From positions 7,936,001-8,000,000 of the forward strand of contig NZ_CP109460.1 of the NCBI RefSeq assembly GCF_036227565.1: 64,000 nt of DNA, given 5' to 3'. How positions within the stretch are numbered: the stretch's first letter is position 1; the number at the start of each line of letters is the position of its first letter. The position numbers and the translations under genes are program-made. Positions 33,081-42,997 of the stretch are shown in pieces. The notes beneath the pieces were generated by a model. The model saw only the letters and a list, made by a program, of their open reading frames with translations, did no database searches and was not told the DNA's origin. Source of the stretch: Streptomyces sp. NBC_01454 (GTDB taxonomy: Bacteria > Actinomycetota > Actinomycetes > Streptomycetales > Streptomycetaceae).

Positions 33081-33755
33081 TCAGGAGGCGAAGAGTCGTA
33101 CCGGCCAGGCGGCGTGCTGCTGGGCGCTGATGTCCAGTAGCGGTGCCGAGGCGGCGGGCAGAGCGTCGGTTCCTTCCAGGGGGACGCGTTCGGCGGCCTC
33201 GGCGGCCCGCGCGGCGACGTGGTCGATCTCGGCGGCGAGGCGTGCGAGGACGGCGGTGGCGTCGAAGGGGTCGAGGCTGAGCAGGCGGACGGTGGCGGTG
33301 GCCGGACCGCTGACGTTCTCGTAGGCGACCGCATACGCCGCGTCCAGAGCCGTCAGCCCCGCCGACCGGGCCGCCAGTCCCAGGACGATGGGCTGGTGTG
33401 CGCCGCGTGGCCGGGCCGTGGCCAGTTCGTCGAGCTCGGCCGAGGGCCAGGTGGCGCGGGCGGCCCGCATCATCTGCCGTCCCAGCCGCCGCGCCGTAAG
33501 GCGCAGCGCCGGGACGGGGGTCCGTGCGTCCGCGGCCTCGTCCAAGGCCAGCGGGTCGCAGCCGGCCGCGGCTGCGGCGGCCACGGCCGCTGCGGTCGGC
33601 CCGGCGGTGTGCAGCCGCCCGCGGCAGAACTCCTCCAGCGTCTTGGCGTCCTTGATGCGTCCGGCCTTCACGGCCGGCTCGGCCCCGCCGGAGTGCGCAT
33701 GGCCTCCGGCGGGAAACCGGCCGTCGGCCAGCACCAGCAGCGCGGCCCGGCTCAT
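33081..33755 (-). CDS. ureF: Urease accessory protein UreF
   Basis: 224 residues. The N-terminal [19 protein letters not shown] is the UreF hallmark (ADxxxPxGxxxHSxG), and the protein is all-helical as expected. It gates GTPase activation of UreG on the UreD-urease complex. It lies 55 bp after the ureC stop and 40 bp before ureG. No ureE gene is present between the structural and accessory genes. Confidence 0.93.
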   Translation of the reverse strand: MSRAALLVLADGRFPAGGHAHSGGAEPAVKAGRIKDAKTLEEFCRGRLHTAGPTAAAVAAAAAAGCDPLALDEAADARTPVPALRLTARRLGRQMMRAARATWPSAELDELATARPRGAHQPIVLGLAARSAGLTALDAAYAVAYENVSGPATATVRLLSLDPFDATAVLARLAAEIDHVAARAAEAAERVPLEGTDALPAASAPLLDISAQQHAAWPVRLFAS

Positions 33756-33810
33756 CCTGCCTGCCTACGGTGGCGGCTCGACGGGCTCGATACATCCATC
33801 GGAGCAGCCA

Positions 33811-35571
33811 TCAGACGAGGAAGTACCGCTGGGCCAGGGGGAGAACCTTGGGTTCGTCTTCCTCGGCCATCTGCTCGACGTCAATGCCGTCGATGGTGAC
33901 CGTGAACGAGTCGGCGTCGACCACGATCTCGGGTGTCGCGTCGTTCTCCTTCATGTCCGCCTTGGTCAGGGACCGGGTGCTCTCGATTGCGTGGAACGGT
34001 TTGGCCACGCCGAGCCGCTCCGTCAGTCCGTCGTCCAGAGCCATCCGTGTCACGAAGTTGAAGGAGAGCGAGGCGGGGGCCCGGCCGACCGCGCCGTAGA
34101 CGGGGCGTGGCAGGACGGGCTGGGGCGTGGGGATGGAGGCGTTGGCATCGCCCAGCTGTGCGTACGCGATCTGCCCGCCCTTGATGACCAAGTGCGGCCT
34201 GACCCCGAAGAACTTCGGCTCCCACAGCACCAGGTCGGCGAGCTTGCCCGCTTCCACCGACCCGATCCTGTTGCCGACGCCGTGGGTGATCGCCGGGTTG
34301 ATGGTGTATTTGGCGACATAGCGGCGGACCCTGTGGTTGTCGGCCCTGTTGTCACCGGGTGCACTGCCGCGGCGTTCCTTCATCGTGTGCGCGAGCTGCC
34401 AGGTGCGCAGGACCGTCTCGCCCGCGCGCCCCATCGCCTGCGCGTCCGAGGACGTCATCGACATCGCGCCCAGGTCGTGCAGGATGTCTTCGGCGAGCAT
34501 GGTGGTCGGCCGGATCCGGGACTGTGCAAATGCCTCGTCGTTCGGGACGCCTGGTTTGAGATGGTGGGCGACCATGACCATGTCGAGGTGCTCTTCTGCC
34601 GCGTTGTAGGTGTACGGGATGCTCGGGTTGGTCGAGGACGGCAACACATTGCCGTGCGAGGCAACCTTGATGATGTCCGGGGCGTGCCCGCCCCCCGCGC
34701 CCTCCGCGTGGTACACGTGAATGCCCCGGCCGGCGATCGCGTCCAGAGTGCTCTCCAGGTAGCCGGCTTCGTTCAACGTGTCGGCGTGCAGGGCCAGTTG
34801 GGCGCCGACACCGTCCTCGCAGCACACCTCCAGCGCGGCGCGGATGGCGGCCGGGGTGGCTCCCCAGTCCTCGTGGATCTTGAATCCGAGGGCTCCGGCG
34901 CGCAGCTGGTCGCGCATCGACCCCTTATTGACCGTGCTGCCCTTGCCGGTCAGGCCGATGTTGACGGGGTAGGCGTCCAGGGCCTCGAACATCCGGGCCA
35001 GGTACCAGGCCCCGGGGGTGACGGTAGTGGCCTTGCTTCCCTCGCCGGGCCCGGCCCCGCCGCCGATGAGGGTGGTGACACCGGACCCCAGCGCCTCGGG
35101 AATGACCTGCGGGTCGACGAAGTGCACATGCGTGTCCACTGCGCCCGCCGTAAGGATCTTGCCGTTGCCCGCAATGATCTCGGTCTCGGGTCCGATGACG
35201 AGGTCGGGATGGACACCGTCCATGATGTCGGGGTTGCCGGCCTTGCCCAGGGCGACGATCTTCCCGTCGCGCAGGCCGACGTCCGCCTTGATGATGCCCC
35301 AGTGATCGACGATCACCACACCGGTGATGACGGCGTCGGGCGCCCCCTCCTTGCGGCTGCGCAGGGACTGCCCCATGGACTCACGGATCACCTTTCCGCC
35401 GCCGAAGACCACCTCCTCTCCCGCCAGACCCGGCCCGCCCGAGCGGTCCTCTTCGATCTCGATCCACAAGTTGGTGTCGGCGAGCCGGATGCGGTCGCTG
35501 GTCGTCGGGCCGTACAGCTGCGCGTACTCGTCGCGGGAGATCGCCAGCCGGTGCTTGGAGTGCTCACTCAT
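33811..35571 (-). CDS. ureC: Urease alpha subunit
   Basis: 586 residues; ATG at 35571 ([11 protein letters not shown]) overlaps the ureAB stop by 8 nt. Nickel ligands and catalytic residues are visible: DTHVHF, the carbamylated-lysine site [12 protein letters not shown], and [12 protein letters not shown] with the active-site Asp. The mobile flap, normally MVCHHL, reads MVAHHLKPG, so the flap cysteine (Cys319 in Klebsiella numbering) is alanine while the catalytic His is kept. Loss of this Cys is tolerated in characterised ureases, with reduced activity. Hydrolyses urea to ammonia and carbamate in the cytoplasm. Confidence 0.97.
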   Translation of the reverse strand: MSEHSKHRLAISRDEYAQLYGPTTSDRIRLADTNLWIEIEEDRSGGPGLAGEEVVFGGGKVIRESMGQSLRSRKEGAPDAVITGVVIVDHWGIIKADVGLRDGKIVALGKAGNPDIMDGVHPDLVIGPETEIIAGNGKILTAGAVDTHVHFVDPQVIPEALGSGVTTLIGGGAGPGEGSKATTVTPGAWYLARMFEALDAYPVNIGLTGKGSTVNKGSMRDQLRAGALGFKIHEDWGATPAAIRAALEVCCEDGVGAQLALHADTLNEAGYLESTLDAIAGRGIHVYHAEGAGGGHAPDIIKVASHGNVLPSSTNPSIPYTYNAAEEHLDMVMVAHHLKPGVPNDEAFAQSRIRPTTMLAEDILHDLGAMSMTSSDAQAMGRAGETVLRTWQLAHTMKERRGSAPGDNRADNHRVRRYVAKYTINPAITHGVGNRIGSVEAGKLADLVLWEPKFFGVRPHLVIKGGQIAYAQLGDANASIPTPQPVLPRPVYGAVGRAPASLSFNFVTRMALDDGLTERLGVAKPFHAIESTRSLTKADMKENDATPEIVVDADSFTVTIDGIDVEQMAEEDEPKVLPLAQRYFLV

Positions 35572-36289
35572 CGTCCTGCCCCACGTTCTCTTCGTCGTCC
35601 ACCGGTCCCGCTGTTTCGCCGCGCAGCCCCGGCACCACCTTGTTGCCCGCGAGCGGTACGAAGGCGAAGTCGCCGGCGCAGTTGGGCTCGAAACGTTCCG
35701 AGGCGCCCGCCGCGATGTGCAGCCGCAGCCCACGCGCCGCATCGCGCGATGGGTCCTCCCCTTTTCGCTGGAACTTCAGCGCGGGATTGACCTCCGCGAA
35801 GTGGTAGTGGGAGCCGACTTGAATAGGCCGGTCACCGTCGTTCCGCACCTCCAGCACCGTTACCGGCTTGCCCTCGTTGATGACGATCTCGCCGTTACCG
35901 AACTTGATCTTCCCAGGAACCATGTCCGCTTCCCCGCAGTCACCAGGGCCGGGATCAGGAACAATGGGAAGGATCTCCGAGAGGTTGCGGTCCACCAACT
36001 CGCGGACGGTGCACAGCTTGCTCCCGTCGGGGAAGGTCGCCTCCACTTGCAGGTCGCGGACCATATCGAAGACGCCGTACATCAGCTCAGAGGGAGTGAA
36101 CAGCCTGGCTCCGGAATGGGCCAGGTTCGTCACCGACTTCCCACGGCGCGCCCCCTCCATGATGTGCACGCTAATCAGCGCGACCACCTCGGGGTAGTTG
36201 AGCTTCACGTCGTCCGCCCAGCGTTTCGCCGCCACGTCGGCCGCCACGTAAATGAGCATCTTTTCTTGCTCATGGGGGCTCAGATGCAC
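35564..36289 (-). CDS. ureAB: Fused urease gamma/beta subunit (UreA-UreB)
   Basis: 241 residues from a GTG start at 36289 with AAGGTGA 7 bases upstream. Residues 1-100 are a gamma subunit ([33 protein letters not shown]). Residues about 125-230 are a beta subunit ([31 protein letters not shown], [16 protein letters not shown]). The fusion replaces the separate ureA and ureB of most bacteria and is known in one actinobacterial urease lineage. It is the first gene of the operon ureAB-C-F-G-D. A charged tail ([11 protein letters not shown]) overlaps the ureC start. Confidence 0.95.
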   Translation of the reverse strand: MHLSPHEQEKMLIYVAADVAAKRWADDVKLNYPEVVALISVHIMEGARRGKSVTNLAHSGARLFTPSELMYGVFDMVRDLQVEATFPDGSKLCTVRELVDRNLSEILPIVPDPGPGDCGEADMVPGKIKFGNGEIVINEGKPVTVLEVRNDGDRPIQVGSHYHFAEVNPALKFQRKGEDPSRDAARGLRLHIAAGASERFEPNCAGDFAFVPLAGNKVVPGLRGETAGPVDDEENVGQDDE

Positions 36290-36965
36290 CCGACATCACC
36301 TTGTCATTCGTCCCGCGCCCGCCATAACGCCACAGCGAGGATTCGGATGGATGGGTTTCGAATCAGGCACCAAAAGATGGCCATCCCCAGCACAACGGGC
36401 CCTGGAAGGTCCAACTCGGCCACCTTGCAACAGTTCGTTGCTATATCTCGTCGAGTGCGCGGCCGCCTACAAATATCGCGGCCGTCCCTTCCGGTCGAAC
36501 ACCGGACCTACTCCGCAGAGATCGACATCTGCATGGCCGGTGTGAGAGGCGCACCAATGCCGCCCTACCCACTGCGCGGCAAACAACCGCACGCCCGTCC
36601 GAGCATCGGAATCGCCGACCGCCCCCAGGCTGATCCCTGTCACCGCTGACGGCCATCGCCGCGCCCCCGTGCCTCTTTGTCGGCTGAACAGCGCATCACA
36701 GTAGCCAAAGAGTCCTTCGCCCACGACGCAGTTGAGGCGACTGCGGCCGGAAAACGACGTCCCCGTGCCGGCCCCGCCTCCTGCTATGCCGGGACAGGCC
36801 GCTCGTTGACTGGCGAATCGGGGACAAGGCAGTCGTGCGGCCTGCACGACACCGGTCGCGCATTGTCCTGATCTAGGTGCCGTGCGGGCAATGGCATACG
36901 AGCGGATCGCAGCGGAGTGTTCCGCCGAACACGCCTTAAAAGGCGCCCCGTCGGCGGCGTTGATT
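36290..36965. other. Gene-free stretch upstream of urease
   Basis: 676 bases with lower GC than the flanks and no frame that resembles a protein family. The urease promoter must lie in its left part. No clear -35/-10 pair, operator or repeat was identified. Confidence 0.4.
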
Positions 36966-37228
36966 TATGGCCTTTTGCCTTGGCGGACCTCCACGATGGG
37001 CAGCATGGTGACGGTGGCGGGGAGGTCGAGATCGCGCGGTGTGGGGCCTGCGGGGGTGGGGATGTCGGTGAGCCGGGCGAGCAGCTCATCGACGGCGGTT
37101 TACCCATCGTCGACCGCCGCTCGTTCATCTTCGGTCAGCGGGATGGACGCGAGCATGCGCTGCAGGTTGCCCTTGGCTTCGAGGAGTTGGCTCCTGCTGG
37201 AGTCCTTGGGGGTATAATTGTTCGACAC
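36966..37228 (-). pseudogene. Small gene broken by a nonsense codon and a frameshift
   Basis: A GTG at 37228 starts SNNYTPKDSSRSQLLEAKG and continues NLQRMLASIPLTEDERAAVDDG to an in-frame TAA (37100-37102). The frame resumes with TAVDELLARLTDIPTPAGPT and, after a 1-base loss near 37020, ends ATVTMLPIVEVRQGKRP. Restored length would be about 86 residues. The PLTEDERAAVDDG and PTPAGPTPR segments resemble tails I associate with Streptomyces recombinase or plasmid-borne proteins, but I cannot name the family with confidence. Confidence 0.55.
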
Positions 37229-37498
37229 CTACGGGAACGTCGACTTGAGCCAGTTTATGTACGGCCTCACGTCCCGAGCTTTGGACGCGTGCCTTCCAAA
37301 ACGTGTGCGACCGTCCGAGCTGGATGTACGTACCCGAATTTCCCCTCATCTGGCAGATGGTCAGCTCTCCGGTTAGCGATTCGATCTCGCCCTCGCCTTC
37401 GGCTCTCATGATCTGACCAACGGCACCTGAACAGGGCAGTTACGCACCAGTGGCCCGCGGCCGATAGCCTCCCGCCACGCACCACACCAGGGGGAGAC

Positions 37499-37741
37499 GT
37501 GGACGAAGCCCGCGCCGCCTTATACGCCGCCATCATCGGATTCGCCGCAGGCATCATCGGAGCTGCGGTCGGCGGATGGGCCAGTTGGAGGGCCGCGCGA
37601 CATCAAGTGGTCGGCGGCGCAGAGAACGAACACAGACCTTGGGTTCGCCAAGAACGCCGCGCAGCCTACGGCCACCTAATCCGCTGCGTGCATGCATTTG
37701 ACGAGAGCGTCAGGGACCGGCCAGGAACCGGCCGATACTGA
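37499..37741 (+). CDS. Truncated small membrane protein
   Basis: 80 residues from a GTG start preceded by GGGGGAG. One N-terminal membrane helix (ALYAAIIGFAAGIIGAAVGG, then WASW) is followed by RAARHQVVGG and a basic segment with RRAAYGHLIRCVHAF. This is the start of a common actinobacterial hypothetical family (one helix, then an RRxAYxxFL helical region) usually two to three times longer, so it is probably a 3'-truncated copy. Confidence 0.5.
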   Translation: MDEARAALYAAIIGFAAGIIGAAVGGWASWRAARHQVVGGAENEHRPWVRQERRAAYGHLIRCVHAFDESVRDRPGTGRY

Positions 37742-37826
37742 ACGCGAGGGATTCGGCGGTCTCTTCCACCTGCTTGTCGAACTTCGTCTGCGCCATACCG
37801 TGCCCCGGCGGTGCGCTGTGTGCGGA

Positions 37827-38423
37827 TCAGCGGGCGACCGAGATCGCGAAGGGCGCGAATCCGCTGGACCGAATCACGTGCGGTACAAACAGTATCGCGG
37901 CTTCCGTGGCGCGCGCGGTCTGGATCCCGCCGAGATCAGTGATCCACTCCATGCGCCAGCCGAGGTTGATGAGCAATTCACGGACGGTCTGCTTGGCCTG
38001 CGGGTCGTCGCCGGAGAGGAAGGCGTCGGGCGCCTGGGTGAGCGTGGCCGGCGCGGTCATCACCGGGAAGAGCATGGTGTTGAGTGTCTTGACGACGCGC
38101 GTTTCGGGGAGCGCTTCCTGAAGTTGCTCGGCGAGGCTTGAGCCGGGGTAAATCAGGTGGGCCGGCAGTCCGTCCGGTCCGTCGACGGTGGCGTTGGAGA
38201 CGTCGACGAGGATCTTGTCGCGCAGTTCCTCGCGCAGGGCGACGAGCCGGTCCAGCGAGCCGGCTCCCGGGGTGGCGTTGATGACGATCTGGGCTGTCCG
38301 GGCAGCCTCGACGGCAGCGCCCGGCGCGCGGTCCGCCACCCTCACCTCATGCCCTGCCCGGGTGAGGGCTGTGGCCAGGTTGCCGCCGACGCGGCCGTTT
38401 CCGAGAACTGCGATCGTAGTCAC
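37827..38423 (-). CDS. NAD(P)-binding F420-reductase-like oxidoreductase
   Basis: 198 residues from GTG at 38423 with GGAAGG upstream. The N-terminal Rossmann motif VLGNGRVGGNLATALTRAGH and the segment IVINATPGAGSLDRL place it in the NADP oxidoreductase, coenzyme F420-dependent superfamily (PF03807). The middle KTLNTMLFPVM and FLSGDDPQAKQTV motifs are typical. Substrate unknown. It probably shares an operon with the phosphatase-like gene 41 bp upstream, under the divergent LysR gene. Confidence 0.85.
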   Translation of the reverse strand: MTTIAVLGNGRVGGNLATALTRAGHEVRVADRAPGAAVEAARTAQIVINATPGAGSLDRLVALREELRDKILVDVSNATVDGPDGLPAHLIYPGSSLAEQLQEALPETRVVKTLNTMLFPVMTAPATLTQAPDAFLSGDDPQAKQTVRELLINLGWRMEWITDLGGIQTARATEAAILFVPHVIRSSGFAPFAISVAR

Positions 38424-38464
38424 GATGATCTGGTCCTTCCGTGCGTGCAGGTTGCGGTGCGCGG

Positions 38465-39283
38465 TCAGCGTGAGAGCGTGGCGACGGCCTCGGCGTGGAC
38501 GCCGGGCGCGGCGGCCAGGAAGCTCTCGCTCTGCGGGGTCCAGGGGCGGCCCTCGGCGTCGGAGATCTGTCCGCCGGCCTCGGTGACGAGCAGTGCCCCG
38601 GGCAGCAGGTCCGCGCGGGCGCCGGCGAACTGCCAGAAGGCGTCGATCCGGCCGGCGGCCACGTTCAGCAGGTGCAGGGTTGCGGGCACGGCGGTGCGGA
38701 CGACGAGCGCGTCGAAGAGCATCGCGGTGATCGAGGAGCCGACGCGCCGCACGACCTTCTCGTCCTCGTCCGGCCGGGCCTGGCTGGTGGCCACGATGCT
38801 CAGGCCGAGGTCCGCGGTCTGGGAGACGTGCAGCGGCCGGCCGTCGAGGTAGGCGCCCGCGCCGGTGAGCGCGGTGTAGGTCTCCCCCGTCAACGGCAGG
38901 TGGACCGCGGTGAGCACCGGCTGGTTCTCACGCACGAGGGTGGCGGTCACCGCCCACTCCGGCAGGGCGTGCAGGTGGTTGACGTTGCCTTCGGCCGGAT
39001 CCACGACCCACCATTCGCCGGGCGGCAGCGCCCCGCCGTCCAGCTCGTCCTCCACCCAGCCGGCGTCCGGGCGCAGGCGCGTGAGGTGGGGGCGCAGGAT
39101 GTCGAGGGCCGTTTCGTCGTTGGCGGCGAGCGCGTTCATCAGCTCTTCGCGGGTCTGGTAGTGGACCACCTCGCCGAAGCGCTCACGCAGCGCCGAACCG
39201 GCCGCGCGCACGGCGATCACGGTCCGGCCGAGCAGGTCGGCGTCGGAGGTGGCGACATCGGTGGTCTGAAGCGTTTCGGACAT
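38465..39283 (-). CDS. Inositol monophosphatase-like protein with altered metal motif
   Basis: 272 residues; start preceded by GGGAG. The fold matches the inositol monophosphatase/CysQ family: WWVVDPAEGNVNH corresponds to the metal-binding DPxDGTxNF motif and LLPGALLVTEAGGQISD to the WDxxAGxxLxxEAGG motif. The second metal Asp of the first motif is Glu, the Thr is Asn, and the usual WD before the AGG motif reads RAD. Activity may be altered or lost. The upstream GWVEDEL supplies the expected acidic pair. It is divergent from a LysR gene 138 bp away. Confidence 0.8.
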   Translation of the reverse strand: MSETLQTTDVATSDADLLGRTVIAVRAAGSALRERFGEVVHYQTREELMNALAANDETALDILRPHLTRLRPDAGWVEDELDGGALPPGEWWVVDPAEGNVNHLHALPEWAVTATLVRENQPVLTAVHLPLTGETYTALTGAGAYLDGRPLHVSQTADLGLSIVATSQARPDEDEKVVRRVGSSITAMLFDALVVRTAVPATLHLLNVAAGRIDAFWQFAGARADLLPGALLVTEAGGQISDAEGRPWTPQSESFLAAAPGVHAEAVATLSR

Positions 39284-39421
39284 GGTGGTACTCCCGTCTG
39301 AGAAGGGGGTGATGGGGCCGGTCGGGGGCCGAGCTGCGCGTTCCGTCCTGCGCTCGTCTCGAAGGTATAGAGCCCCTTCATTAACTTCAAATGCATGTCA
39401 AGCACGGCTAGGATTACTCCC
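39284..39421. promoter_or_regulatory. Divergent promoter region with likely LysR site
   Basis: 138 bp between the phosphatase-like gene and the LysR gene. The AT-richer core around 39360-39400 (TAGAGCCCCTTCATTAACTT) is the probable operator and promoter zone. A T-N11-A palindrome could be placed there but not uniquely. Confidence 0.45.
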
Positions 39422-40330
39422 ATGCAATTGGATTTGAACCTGCTCGCCGCGCTCGACGCGCTGCTGGAGGAGGGCAGTGTGGCCGGGGCGGCCGCGCGCC
39501 TGCACGTCACCGCCCCCGCGATGAGCCGGAGTCTGGGCCGAATCCGGCGCACGACCGGGGATCAGATCCTGGTGCGTACCGGCCGCACGATGACCCCGAC
39601 GCCGTATGCGATCGCCGTCCGGCAACAGGTGCACGAGCTGCTGCATCAGGTCCAGGGGGTGCTGGCACCGAGCCGTGAATTCGATCTGGCAACGTTGGAG
39701 CGCACGTTCACACTCCGCTGGCACGATTCCCTGGTCGCCTTGAGCGGCCCCGCACTGCTCGCGGCCGTGCGCGGACAGGCGCCGGGCGTGCGACTGCGCT
39801 TCGTCGCGGAATCGAGCATCGACACCCCCGAGTTGCGGCGCGGCGAGGTCGACCTGGAAGCGAACGCCAACCGCCCGAGCGCACCGGACATCCGTGCCGA
39901 GAACGTGGGAAAGACCCGCCTCGTTATCGTCGTGAGGCAGGGGCACCCCCTCACCCGCGTCAAGGCCGTCACCGCAAAGCAGTACGCCGCCGCTGAGCAC
40001 GTCACCGTCTCGCGACGTGGAAACCTCAGCAATGCCCTCGACGACGCCCTCGCGCAGCTCGGCCTCACCCGCCGCGTGGTGGCGACCGCGCCCACGGAAG
40101 CAGCCGCGCTGGAGTTCGCGCGCGGCTCCGACCTCCTGATCTGCGTCCCCGAAGCCACCACGCGGTCAGCGGTCGCCGACCTCGGCCTGGCCGTGCTCCC
40201 CCTCCCGCTCGAACTGCCGTCGGCGCCGATATACCTGTCGTGGCATCAGCGCTACGACACCGACCACGCCCACGCCTGGCTGCGCGGGCTGGCGCGAACC
40301 GCGTTGGCCATCGGCGGAGCGTCGTCGTAG
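39422..40330 (+). CDS. LysR-family transcriptional regulator
   Basis: 302 residues from ATG at 39422 (MQLDLNLLAALDALLEEGSV); an in-frame ATG 27 bases earlier is less likely because AGGA lies 8 bases before the chosen start. The N-terminal winged helix (GAAARLHVTAPAMSRSLGRIR) is followed by a substrate-binding domain. Transcribed away from the phosphatase-like/F420-like pair, which it probably controls. Confidence 0.9.
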   Translation: MQLDLNLLAALDALLEEGSVAGAAARLHVTAPAMSRSLGRIRRTTGDQILVRTGRTMTPTPYAIAVRQQVHELLHQVQGVLAPSREFDLATLERTFTLRWHDSLVALSGPALLAAVRGQAPGVRLRFVAESSIDTPELRRGEVDLEANANRPSAPDIRAENVGKTRLVIVVRQGHPLTRVKAVTAKQYAAAEHVTVSRRGNLSNALDDALAQLGLTRRVVATAPTEAAALEFARGSDLLICVPEATTRSAVADLGLAVLPLPLELPSAPIYLSWHQRYDTDHAHAWLRGLARTALAIGGASS

Positions 40331-40410
40331 TCGGCGCCGTCCGGCCGCTTCACCCATACGTCCACGCGCCCACCTTGATGCCGCACGGCCGGCCGCTGTG
40401 CGGACCCGCA

Positions 40411-40580
40411 TCAGATCACCAGCCCCCGGCGGTAGGCGTACACGACCAACCTGAACGCGGTCGCGAAGCCCGAGTTTGCCGAGAATGCAGGACACGAACG
40501 TCTTGACGGTCTCCTGGCTGCTGACGTTGAAGCAGATCGCCGCCGCGTTCGGCGACGTGCCGAGCGACCGCGCCGCTGCG
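40411..40580 (-). pseudogene. LuxR-type regulator, C-terminal remnant
   Basis: The minus strand reads GTSPNAAAICFNVSSQETVK then TFVSCILGKLGLRDRVQ, the recognition helix region of a LuxR/NarL HTH (usually VSxxTVKTHVSRILxKLGLRDRVQ). A one-base shift then gives VVYAYRRGLVI and a stop, the normal end of such proteins. The rest of the gene is missing. The core is degraded, and it lies just after the LysR gene. Confidence 0.75.
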
Positions 40581-40602
40581 GGTCAATACACCTAGCCCCG
40601 CC

Positions 40603-41004
40603 CTAAATGGCGTTGTCCAGCGTCAGGGTGAGCTCGGCGATCCGCCACCCGCCGTCGGACCGGCACAGGCCGAACGTGTAGACCCCGGTCGAGATCATCT
40701 GGATGCTCTCGCCGGTGTCCCTCGTCTGCACCAGATAGGCCCGCACCTCAGCGGTGGCGGCGTCCGTCGTCGTGACCACGACATTGCCCAGGTGGTGCCG
40801 CACCCTTCCGGTCTGGGCCGTGTGCCCGTCACGGATAAAGTCGAGCACCGCCGCGCATCCGGCGACCGGGCCGAGCACTCCTTGTCCGGGCATCGTGAAG
40901 GTCCAGGTGGTGTCTTCGGTCAGGACCGCTTCCAGCTCGGGCACATTCAGCTCGTCCAGGGCGTGGGCGTAGTGCGCCACCGCCTGCTGGAGTTCGGCGA
41001 TCAC
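40603..41004 (-). CDS. SnoaL-like/NTF2-fold protein
   Basis: 133 residues from GTG at 41004. The pattern (N-terminal helix with HYAHALDELNVPELEAVLTED, then VRHHLGNVVV, AEVRAYLVQT, and GGWRIAELTLTLD) is the SnoaL-like NTF2 fold (PF13577). Such proteins are hydrolases, isomerases or ligand binders of varied function. The start overlaps the upstream oxidoreductase stop by 4 nt, so the two are co-translated. Confidence 0.8.
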   Translation of the reverse strand: MIAELQQAVAHYAHALDELNVPELEAVLTEDTTWTFTMPGQGVLGPVAGCAAVLDFIRDGHTAQTGRVRHHLGNVVVTTTDAATAEVRAYLVQTRDTGESIQMISTGVYTFGLCRSDGGWRIAELTLTLDNAI

Positions 41005-41999
41005 GAGACCACCGTCAGCACGATCTTGCCTTGGAGGTGGCCCTGCGCGGCTCGCGTGTGTGCGCTGCCCGCCTCGGACAGCGGGTAGGTGCTGTCCACT
41101 CCGACCTGGAGCTTGCCCTCGTCGAACAGGCGCCCGATCTCGGCGAGCTGGGGGCCGTTGGAACGCACCTGAATGTTCGAGACTGTGATGCCCAGACGCG
41201 CCGTCTCTTCCGGGTCGTACTGGGCGAAGAACACCGGAAACATGGTGCCGCCGCGCTTGAGCACGGACAGGAAGCGTGAGCTGTCCGGGCCACCGACGGC
41301 GTCGATCACCAGGTCGACACCGCTGACCACGTCCGCGGCCTGCGTCCTGGTGTAGTCGATGAACTCATCGGCGCCGAGCTTGCGCAGGAACTGCTCGTGC
41401 CGGCCCGAGGCCACCGCGATGACGTGTGCCCCCTTCCATTTCGCCAGCTGCACCGCGAAGTGGCCCACTCCACCGGCGGCCCCGTTGACCAGCACGGTCA
41501 TCCCTGGCGTGATCGGCACCGGCTGGTGCACCTGGCCGGTGAAAGGAGACGGCACGTCGTGGCCGAGATCAACCAGGTACTGCCAGGCCGTAAGCACGGC
41601 CATCGGCGCCCCAGCCGCCTGCACGTGGTCGATACCGGCCGGCTTGTGAGCCAGGTCCGAAGCCGGCGCGGCCACGTACTCGGCGTATGTCCGGCCGTCG
41701 AATCCGGGGAACCGCAGCATGCCGAAGACCTCGTCACCGACGGCGAACCCCAGCACGTCCGGAGCGACCGCCTGGACCACGCCCGACATGTCCGTTCCGG
41801 GGATCAGGGGGAACTCCAGCGCCGGCCTCACCTCGGCCGGCATGACCTTCATCCCCTCACGCAGGTACCAGTCCGGCGGGTTGATGCCCGCCGCGTGCAC
41901 CCGGACGAGCACCTCGCCCGGGCCGATCTCGGGAACCGGCACCTCGTCATACTGCAAAACTTCCGGCCCGCCCGCTTCGTGGAACTGGATCGCCTTCAT
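41001..41999 (-). CDS. NADP-dependent quinone oxidoreductase-like protein (zinc-free MDR)
   Basis: 332 residues. MKAIQFHEAGGPEVLQYDEV is the typical MDR start. The catalytic domain holds HAAGINPPDWYLREG, and the Rossmann region VLVNGAAGGVGHFAVQLAK binds NADPH, with IDAVGGPD later. No zinc-binding cysteines are visible, as in quinone reductases. It forms an operon with the SnoaL-like gene and is divergent from a LysR gene, a frequent arrangement for electrophile or quinone response units. Confidence 0.9.
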   Translation of the reverse strand: MKAIQFHEAGGPEVLQYDEVPVPEIGPGEVLVRVHAAGINPPDWYLREGMKVMPAEVRPALEFPLIPGTDMSGVVQAVAPDVLGFAVGDEVFGMLRFPGFDGRTYAEYVAAPASDLAHKPAGIDHVQAAGAPMAVLTAWQYLVDLGHDVPSPFTGQVHQPVPITPGMTVLVNGAAGGVGHFAVQLAKWKGAHVIAVASGRHEQFLRKLGADEFIDYTRTQAADVVSGVDLVIDAVGGPDSSRFLSVLKRGGTMFPVFFAQYDPEETARLGITVSNIQVRSNGPQLAEIGRLFDEGKLQVGVDSTYPLSEAGSAHTRAAQGHLQGKIVLTVVS

Positions 42000-42121
42000 T
42001 GCGCCTGTCGCTTTCTTGGGGAAACGTTGCCCCTTCAGTCAAGGCCCAGGACGGCATGGCCGTCCAAGACCGGTTCGGCAACCCAATCATTCCGAAACGG
42101 CATGACGCCTACGCTGGAAGG
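42000..42121. promoter_or_regulatory. Divergent promoter region
   Basis: 122 bp between the divergent oxidoreductase and LysR genes; the place for both promoters and the LysR operator. No unambiguous consensus was identified. Confidence 0.4.
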
Positions 42122-42997
42122 ATGAACGATCTCGGACAGGACCTCGAACTGCGGCTGGTGCGCTACTTCACCGTGGTGGCGGCGCACCAGCACTTCGGCC
42201 GGGCCGCCACCGACTTGCACGTGGCCCAGCCGGCGCTGAGCCGCCAGATCCAACGGCTCGAGAAGTATCTCGGCGCACGACTGCTGGACCGCGAACCCAA
42301 GGGCACCCGGCTCACTCCGGCCGGCCAGAAGTTCCTCCCCCGTGCCCAAGCCCTGCTGCAGGCTGCCCGCCAGGCCGAGCTGGCCGTGCGTGAACAAGCC
42401 GATACCGAACGAATCGCCATCGGCTATGTTGAAGACCTGGTGATCACTGCCGCCGTACGGGAACTGCGCCGCCGTTACCCGGACGCCGAGATCGCCACCC
42501 GGTACCTGAGCTGCCGCGACGTCGGGGCGCTGTCCGACAAGCGCGTCGACGCCCTGATCGCGCGGGCCCCGCTGCCGCTCGCCGCCGACGACGTGTTCAC
42601 CACGCCGCTGTACGAGGAGCCCCGGATGCTCGTGGTCCCGCGCGGCCATCCCTTGGCCGACCGCACGTCGGTGACCGCGGAAGAACTGGCCGGCGAGGAG
42701 GCGGCGCCGTGCGCGTTCGAGACCGCGGACTGGACTTCCTACCGGATCCTCGGGGCCGGCGTGCCGCCGATCGAGAGCTACGAGGACAAGCTCGAACTCG
42801 TCGCGAGCGGCAGGGCAATCGCCGTGCTACCGGTCGGCGATCGGCGTAGCTCACTGCGTCCCCACCTCGTCACCGTCCCGGTCGAGGGCGCTCCCCCGAG
42901 TCAGGTCGTCCTGGTCAGCCGCAAGGGCGACCCGAATCCGATGATCTGGAATCTCCGGCTGGCGGCCAAGGCCACCCTGACCGCCCCGGCAGCCTGA
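42122..42997 (+). CDS. LysR-family transcriptional regulator
   Basis: 291 residues from ATG at 42122 (MNDLGQDLELRLVRYFTVVA); GGAAGG abuts the start. The HTH is HFGRAATDLHVAQPALSRQI with a typical coiled linker, and the effector domain follows (RMLVVPRGHPLADR). Most likely controls the divergent oxidoreductase/SnoaL-like pair. Confidence 0.92.
   Translation: MNDLGQDLELRLVRYFTVVAAHQHFGRAATDLHVAQPALSRQIQRLEKYLGARLLDREPKGTRLTPAGQKFLPRAQALLQAARQAELAVREQADTERIAIGYVEDLVITAAVRELRRRYPDAEIATRYLSCRDVGALSDKRVDALIARAPLPLAADDVFTTPLYEEPRMLVVPRGHPLADRTSVTAEELAGEEAAPCAFETADWTSYRILGAGVPPIESYEDKLELVASGRAIAVLPVGDRRSSLRPHLVTVPVEGAPPSQVVLVSRKGDPNPMIWNLRLAAKATLTAPAA

Noticed and set aside
36784..37128. Minus-strand frame MNERRSTMGKPP
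   Set aside because: Out-of-frame reading of the broken small gene; its PPPSPCCPSW tract is not coding-like.
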